NCBI GenBank assembly: GCA_040219575.1
Contig: JAVJSD010000131.1
Span: 1 to 64,000 of the forward strand
DNA length: 64,000 bases
Source of the DNA: JAVJSD01 sp040219575
GTDB lineage: Bacteria > Planctomycetota > Planctomycetia > Pirellulales > Pirellulaceae
Reading direction: 5' to 3'
In this document: positions 59,876 through 64,000 of the stretch, in pieces
How positions within the stretch are numbered: position 1 is the stretch's first letter
Layout of the letters: every line of letters begins with the position of its first letter
Notes under the pieces: generated by a model
What the model was told of the DNA's origin: nothing
Database searches by the model: none
Seen by the model: the letters and a program-made list of their open reading frames with translations, nothing else
Program-made: the position numbers and the translations under genes

Positions 59876-61045
59876 ATGAAGCTTTTGAATCGACATCGCG
59901 TGCGACGGCGGGGACTGGCGCCGCTGGAGTTTGTGCTCTGGCTGCCGGTCTTGTTGTCGGTCACGGCGCTGATGGTCGTGTTCGGCGTGATGGGCGCCTG
60001 GCGCGTGCGGGGCGAGATCGTCTCGCGCGACGCGATTTGGCGCACGCGCTGGCCCCGAACCGGCGCCAGCGAACCACGGCCCGATGTTCGCACGTGGCCG
60101 GCCGATGCGGAAATGGGCGTGGGCTCGGCGCCCGCGTTCATGATGCTCGATCATCCAGAGATCGATCTTCCCGTGATCCGCGGACCGTTGCCAAACGGCT
60201 TCGAAGTGAAGGAGACGCTCGAACCGACGCGCGGCGCGCGCGAGGGGCGCTCGTCGATCGTTCAGGAGTATCCGTTGCTGCCGGATTTAGGCCCCTATCG
60301 CAGCGGCCGGATTCGGCATCCCCTGCTCGACGGCCAGTGGCGGATCGCCGAGATGGGCGCCCCCAACGTGGTGCGTCGTACGTTGATTCTGTACGAGTTG
60401 CCGGTCACCGAGCAGTCGTTGCCCGACGCGTTCCGCGACGAGGTGGTCAAGGTCGTGTCGATGTCGAACTACAGCGCCTTGAACGTGCTCGACCGGGACG
60501 AGGAGATCCGCAAGTACCGGGGCGGCTACGTCGACTTTCATCCCGGCGTGCCGTCGATGTGCACGCTCGACGCCGAGCAGGTGTACCGCCAAGGCGTGCA
60601 GCCGTTGATCGACACGCGCGACGACGACGGCGAGATTCAATTGGGCCGGATCAGCCGCCTGCCCCGCACCATGACGCAATACTTCCTCAATATGTATCGG
60701 GCTCGCGTCAACGCGCTGAAGCAACAGATCGAGCAGATGCAGCAGGAGCAGATGTCGATCCCCAACCAACTGTCGGAGTTGGCGAGCCAGGCCGCGGGGC
60801 TTCAATCACAGATTTCCGCCGCCGCGGGCGGGCAATCGTCGGACCTGCAGAGCCAGTTGGCGGGCGTTCAATCCGAGCAGGCCGCGCTGCAAAGCCGGCT
60901 GGACTCGATCCCCGACCTGATCAGCAGCGCCCAATCGGAGATCGCCACGCTCGAGCCGAAGATCAGTCAATTGGAAGCCTACGAGGAGCGCCTCGACGAA
61001 ATCGAAGAGCAACTCGAAAATCAGGCCGACGCCGTCATTCCTTAG
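59876..61045 (+). CDS. Membrane-anchored Tad-locus protein with C-terminal coiled coil
   Basis: 389 aa from the ATG at 59876, with AGGTGA five bases upstream (a GTG at 59867 would add three residues). N-terminal helix RRRGLAPLEFVLWLPVLLSV is TadE-like. The middle is unrecognised. The last 130 residues form a coiled coil (RVNALKQQIEQMQQEQ, QLSELASQAAGLQSQISA, DLQSQLAGVQSEQAALQSRL and so on). It may be a pseudopilin-anchored rod; function unknown. The spacer before it holds GTGAGTAG microrepeats. Confidence 0.65.
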   Translation: MKLLNRHRVRRRGLAPLEFVLWLPVLLSVTALMVVFGVMGAWRVRGEIVSRDAIWRTRWPRTGASEPRPDVRTWPADAEMGVGSAPAFMMLDHPEIDLPVIRGPLPNGFEVKETLEPTRGAREGRSSIVQEYPLLPDLGPYRSGRIRHPLLDGQWRIAEMGAPNVVRRTLILYELPVTEQSLPDAFRDEVVKVVSMSNYSALNVLDRDEEIRKYRGGYVDFHPGVPSMCTLDAEQVYRQGVQPLIDTRDDDGEIQLGRISRLPRTMTQYFLNMYRARVNALKQQIEQMQQEQMSIPNQLSELASQAAGLQSQISAAAGGQSSDLQSQLAGVQSEQAALQSRLDSIPDLISSAQSEIATLEPKISQLEAYEERLDEIEEQLENQADAVIP

Positions 61046-61055
61046 CGTACTCTCC

Positions 61056-62087
61056 ATGTCTCAGGCGGATCCGCCTCGCACAACAACCACGTCGCCGAGT
61101 TCGACCGCTGCCGGCGCGGCGTCGCCATCGGCCGATGCTCCCACGCCGCTGGGACGTTCCGCGAAACGCCTGTTCGGTTGGGCGACGAATCTGTTGGCCA
61201 TCGCCGTGGTGTTGGCGGCGGGACTTGCGTTCGGCCGCCAGGTTCTCGTGTGGTGGCGGGGCGAGCCTGAGCCGCCGGCCGCGCCGCTGGCGGGCTCGGC
61301 GCAGCCTGGCCAGTCGGCGGGCGCGCATCGCCTCGAATTCGGCGACGTGCCGCTGGTGTTCGAACACGAGGCCTTCCTGGGACCGCGATCGGCAGTGCTC
61401 GAGCGCCTGGTCAAGGGTTGCCAGGCGATCGCCGCCGCGCGGCCGCGCGTCTCCCAAACGGCGGGTCCCGCCGAACTCAGGATGCTCGAGCGCACAGCCA
61501 ATCAAATCCCCGTCGTCGAGACCGACGGTTTCCGCGTTTACCAACTGGAACGACCACTGCCGATGGCGGCCGCCGTCGCCCAAACGCCCACGGAAGATGG
61601 TTCCAGCCCCCGCGACCGCGTGGTATCTTGGGGTTTGGCGATGCCGGTCGGCGAGGCGCAACAGGTGGGATCGTCCCACCAGCAGGCGGATGACGCGGAA
61701 CCATCTTCCAACGAACTGAATTGGACGTTGTTCAACTGGTCGGCGGGGAGCGGCTTGCGGGCCGCCGCGGTCAACCTTCCGCCGCTTCCTCCCGGCGCCC
61801 GGCGGACCATGCTGCTGGCGTCGAAGGACGGGGCGGCGGTGGCGGCGTTTCGCCTGGAAGGTTCGCCTGGCGACGCGATGCGGCACTTCAGCGAACACTT
61901 CGAAAACGCGCCGCCCGGCGAAGACTGGGCGGCGGCCTCGCCGTGGCGCGAGACCAATAATGTATGGCACGCGGGATTTTATGCGGCCCAATCGGGCACG
62001 GTGGACGTGCAACTGACGATCGACGGTGACGGCATCTTGAGCGGCGTGCTGACGGCATCTCCGCCGGCGCCGACCAGCGAGGAGTAG
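61056..62087 (+). CDS. Single-pass membrane protein of the Tad locus, unknown function
   Basis: 343 aa. Ser/Thr/Pro-rich N-terminus, one helix (LFGWATNLLAIAVVLAAGLAF, about 39-59) and a 280-residue extracytoplasmic part ending VDVQLTIDGDGILSGVLTAS. No family recognised. Lies between the coiled-coil protein (10-bp gap) and CpaB (8-bp gap) in one direction, so it is probably a pilus-machine component specific to this lineage. Confidence 0.6.
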   Translation: MSQADPPRTTTTSPSSTAAGAASPSADAPTPLGRSAKRLFGWATNLLAIAVVLAAGLAFGRQVLVWWRGEPEPPAAPLAGSAQPGQSAGAHRLEFGDVPLVFEHEAFLGPRSAVLERLVKGCQAIAAARPRVSQTAGPAELRMLERTANQIPVVETDGFRVYQLERPLPMAAAVAQTPTEDGSSPRDRVVSWGLAMPVGEAQQVGSSHQQADDAEPSSNELNWTLFNWSAGSGLRAAAVNLPPLPPGARRTMLLASKDGAAVAAFRLEGSPGDAMRHFSEHFENAPPGEDWAAASPWRETNNVWHAGFYAAQSGTVDVQLTIDGDGILSGVLTASPPAPTSEE

Positions 62088-62095
62088 GCAACAGC

Positions 62096-62845
62096 ATGAA
62101 GGGTTCGCTTGGAATCATCGTGGCGGTGTTTCTTGGGGCGCTGGCCCTGGTCCTGAATTGGTACTACCTGTACAGCAAGACCCGCGGCATCGCGACGGTG
62201 CAGTTCATCGGCGTCAATCAACCGGTGGCCGCGGGGGAGGTGCTGCGGGAGGAGTTCTTCGAACCGGTGCCGGTTCCCAACGACCAGGTCACCAACAACC
62301 TGCGGAACTACGCCTATCTCTACAGCGACCGCAGCACCGTCGCCAATATCAAGGCCACTCGCGACTACGAAAAGAACGACCTCGTGCTGCGCAGCGACTA
62401 CCGCACGCCGCAACCGGAATTGAACCTCGCGGAGAACGAACGCGTCCTGCTGATCTCCGTCGACAGCCGCAACTTTGTTCCCGCACTGGTCGACCCGGGC
62501 GACCTGGTGACGTTCGTCATTCCGCTGAGCGACGGGAGGTCGCCCACGCCGGCCAGCACGGCCGACGGTTCCGACGTGCGTGAGGATGTGCTGTTGGAAG
62601 GCAACGAGATGATCGGCCCGTTCGTGGTCGCCTCGCTGGGCAGCCGGCTGGGAAGCGCCCAGGTGATGCGCGCCAATCGCGGCTCCTCGTCGCAGGAGAA
62701 GATCGTCGGCATCCGCGTCAAGGCCGAAACCGATCGACTGGGCCGCAAGCTCTTGGAGCCCAGCGCGATGCGGTTGCTTGAATTGTTGGAGAAGAGCGGC
62801 GGGAGAAACATTCAGATCGTGCTGCATCCGCGGCCGGAGAGGTGA
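62096..62845 (+). CDS. CpaB/RcpC-type Flp pilus assembly protein
   Basis: 249 aa. One N-terminal helix (LGIIVAVFLGALALVLNWYYLY). The SAF-type domain is seen in VNQPVAAGEVLREEFFEPVPVP, and the C-terminal part RDVLLISVDSR-like VLLISVDSRNFVPALVDPGD then TFVIPL matches the RcpC/CpaB core, which sits in the periplasm with the secretin. GGAG overlaps the preceding stop codon. It is followed by a family 1 palindrome and then the ATPase gene. Confidence 0.75.
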   Translation: MKGSLGIIVAVFLGALALVLNWYYLYSKTRGIATVQFIGVNQPVAAGEVLREEFFEPVPVPNDQVTNNLRNYAYLYSDRSTVANIKATRDYEKNDLVLRSDYRTPQPELNLAENERVLLISVDSRNFVPALVDPGDLVTFVIPLSDGRSPTPASTADGSDVREDVLLEGNEMIGPFVVASLGSRLGSAQVMRANRGSSSQEKIVGIRVKAETDRLGRKLLEPSAMRLLELLEKSGGRNIQIVLHPRPER

Positions 62846-62856
62846 GCTCTCCTGTT

Positions 62857-62918
62857 GTAGCGGAAGTCGCCAGACTTCCGACGACGCCGATACTCGGAAG
62901 TCTGGCGACTTCCGCTAC
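62857..62918. repeat. Palindromic intergenic repeat, family 1 (perfect copy)
   Basis: Arms of 25 bp at 62857-62881 and 62894-62918 are exact inverted copies, same arm sequence as at 53285. It stands 11 bp after the CpaB stop codon inside the Tad gene cluster, where it could act on mRNA processing or polarity. Confidence 0.9.
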
Positions 62919-62951
62919 AGGTGATGAGTTAGACATTTTTTGCAAGCGACG

Positions 62952-64000
62952 ATGAAAGTCTGGTTCAACAAGATCAACGAGAGTCGGCGGACGATGGTCG
63001 ATGTGGCCGACGGCGAGGTCCGCATCGGACGCGACGCCGACAACAACATCGTCCTGAAGAGCCCGCTCGTGTCGCGGCGCCACGCCGTCGTGCGCCGTAT
63101 CGATGGCGAGCTGGAACTGGAGAACGTCGGCGTCAACAGTTGCCAGGTGGGCGATATCGAAGTGCTGGGCGGCGAGCGGGTGAAGTTCGCCGCCGGCGTC
63201 AAAGTTCGCATCTGGCCGTACACCATCAGCTTCGAGACCAAGACCAGCACGGCCGTCAGTCGTGAGGAACTCGACGCCCACCTCCGCACGCTGGTGGCCG
63301 ACCTCGAACTCCGAATTCACAAGAAGCTGCTCGAACGACTCGACCTGTACGAGATGGAGACCACGCACGGCGGCCGCCACGAGAGCATCCTGCTGCTGGA
63401 GAACAACATCGAGGACGTCTGCCGAGAACTCGACCTGTTCGGCAAGCCCAACGAACCGCTGCTCGAGGAGATCACGGGACTTGGCCTTCGCGATCACGCC
63501 ATTAACCAGCTGATCATGGAGACCGGCGACGACGAGGTGTTCGACCTGGCGGCGCTCACCACCAACGAGTTCGACGTCCCCGCCACGCTGGTGCCCGAGC
63601 GCGAAACCGAACTGCACGGCCTGCTGCAGTTCATCCGCGATAAGCTCGATCTCGACAAGCTGCCCGACGTCACCAGCAAGATCAACCGCGTCGAGGAGCG
63701 GTTCAACAAAGTCTTCACGCAGGTCCGCCCGCATTTGCATCAGGAGCTGCGCCGCTACCTGATCCTGCGGATGCTGAAGAAGGACCTGAAGGACATCGTG
63801 TTTGGGTTCGGGCCGCTGCAGGACCTGCTCCGCGCGCCGACGATCAGCGAAATCATGGTGGTCCGCAGCGATCAGATCTTCGTCGAACGCGACGGCATCA
63901 TCGAAAAGTCGGGCCGGCGGTTCATCTCCGACAAGGTGACGGAGTCGATCATCGAGCGGATCGTGTCGCAGGTCGGCCGCCGCATCGACAAGAGCCAACC
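62952..64000 (+). CDS. CpaF/TadA-type ATPase with N-terminal FHA domain (partial)
   Basis: Open from the ATG at 62952 to the end of the window (349 codons so far). Residues about 1-100 form an FHA domain: RIGRDADNN then SPLVSRRHAVV, with the Gly, Arg, Ser and His that bind phosphothreonine. From about 225 the CpaF/TadA N-terminal domain follows (LRRYLILRMLKKDLKDIVFG, LQDLLRAPTISEIMVV, GRRFISDKVTESIIERIV). The Walker motifs lie beyond the window. It powers Tad pilus assembly in the cytoplasm. The FHA fusion suggests control by Ser/Thr phosphorylation. Confidence 0.85.
   Translation, partial: MKVWFNKINESRRTMVDVADGEVRIGRDADNNIVLKSPLVSRRHAVVRRIDGELELENVGVNSCQVGDIEVLGGERVKFAAGVKVRIWPYTISFETKTSTAVSREELDAHLRTLVADLELRIHKKLLERLDLYEMETTHGGRHESILLLENNIEDVCRELDLFGKPNEPLLEEITGLGLRDHAINQLIMETGDDEVFDLAALTTNEFDVPATLVPERETELHGLLQFIRDKLDLDKLPDVTSKINRVEERFNKVFTQVRPHLHQELRRYLILRMLKKDLKDIVFGFGPLQDLLRAPTISEIMVVRSDQIFVERDGIIEKSGRRFISDKVTESIIERIVSQVGRRIDKSQ

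Noticed and set aside
58127..60154. A 675-codon minus-strand frame across the TadG-like gene
   Set aside because: The plus strand here encodes recognised pilus proteins with tight spacing; the minus frame crosses gene boundaries and has no domain.

Overview
The window is a high-GC stretch of a bacterial chromosome. It most likely comes from a planctomycete of the Pirellulales type. Clues are several secreted formylglycine sulfatases, DUF1080 domains, PQQ-type propeller proteins opening with a WPQFLGP-like motif, a small membrane protein opening with MPENPYQSP, membrane proteins headed by CxxC zinc ribbons, several ECF-type sigma factors and LRR repeats of the 'DAGLxHL' type. No rRNA, CRISPR array or intact transposase was seen. 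Placement below phylum is inference.

Layout. 1-12 kb: tail of an unknown gene, a CDP-paratose-epimerase-like SDR, an RND/MMPL exporter, a PQQ-like propeller protein, a Tat-exported PhoD-like phosphatase, a small secreted protein and uvrA. 12.3-24.1 kb: tRNA-Ser(CGA), then a co-directional block of an ECF sigma factor, its probable anti-sigma, a secreted protein, a CsgG-like secreted protein and two giant tandem paralogues (1291 and 1244 aa). The giants combine CsgG-like, TPR-like, propeller-like and LRR regions; this is the most novel-looking system here. 24.4-33.9 kb: a secreted catabolic cluster of three sulfatases (the third fused to DUF1080 and an HExxH metallopeptidase-like domain), a free DUF1080 protein, a Tat-exported SMP-30/gluconolactonase and a free paralogue of the HExxH domain. 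33.9-34.5 kb: two small phage-type genes, one apparently truncated, beside tRNA-Lys, which look like island debris.

34.7-47.1 kb: a class III aminotransferase behind an ECF-like sigma factor, two zinc-ribbon membrane proteins, a PQQ propeller protein with a DPFGTGG-repeat tail, a 1339-aa protein of unknown function, a TIM-barrel epimerase-like protein and pepT. 47.3-51.0 kb: fatty-acid genes rpmF-fabD-fabG-acpP-fabF (minus strand) without the usual plsX and fabH. A 170-bp MITE-like element abuts the fabF stop codon. 51.2-55.7 kb: an NPYQSP membrane protein, a zinc-ribbon/VWA protein, a lone receiver-domain protein and a UxaA-type altronate dehydratase. 55.8-64 kb: a Tad (Flp) pilus locus with two prepilins, a TadV/CpaA peptidase, TadE/TadG-like proteins, two unrecognised membrane-anchored proteins, CpaB, and the start of an FHA-CpaF/TadA ATPase that runs off the window.

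Palindromic repeats of several families recur just downstream of stop codons (8.2, 38.9, 44.9, 47.3, 51.8, 53.3 and 62.9 kb). Start codons were adjusted where a signal peptide, a Shine-Dalgarno sequence or an ATGA overlap favoured an internal start.
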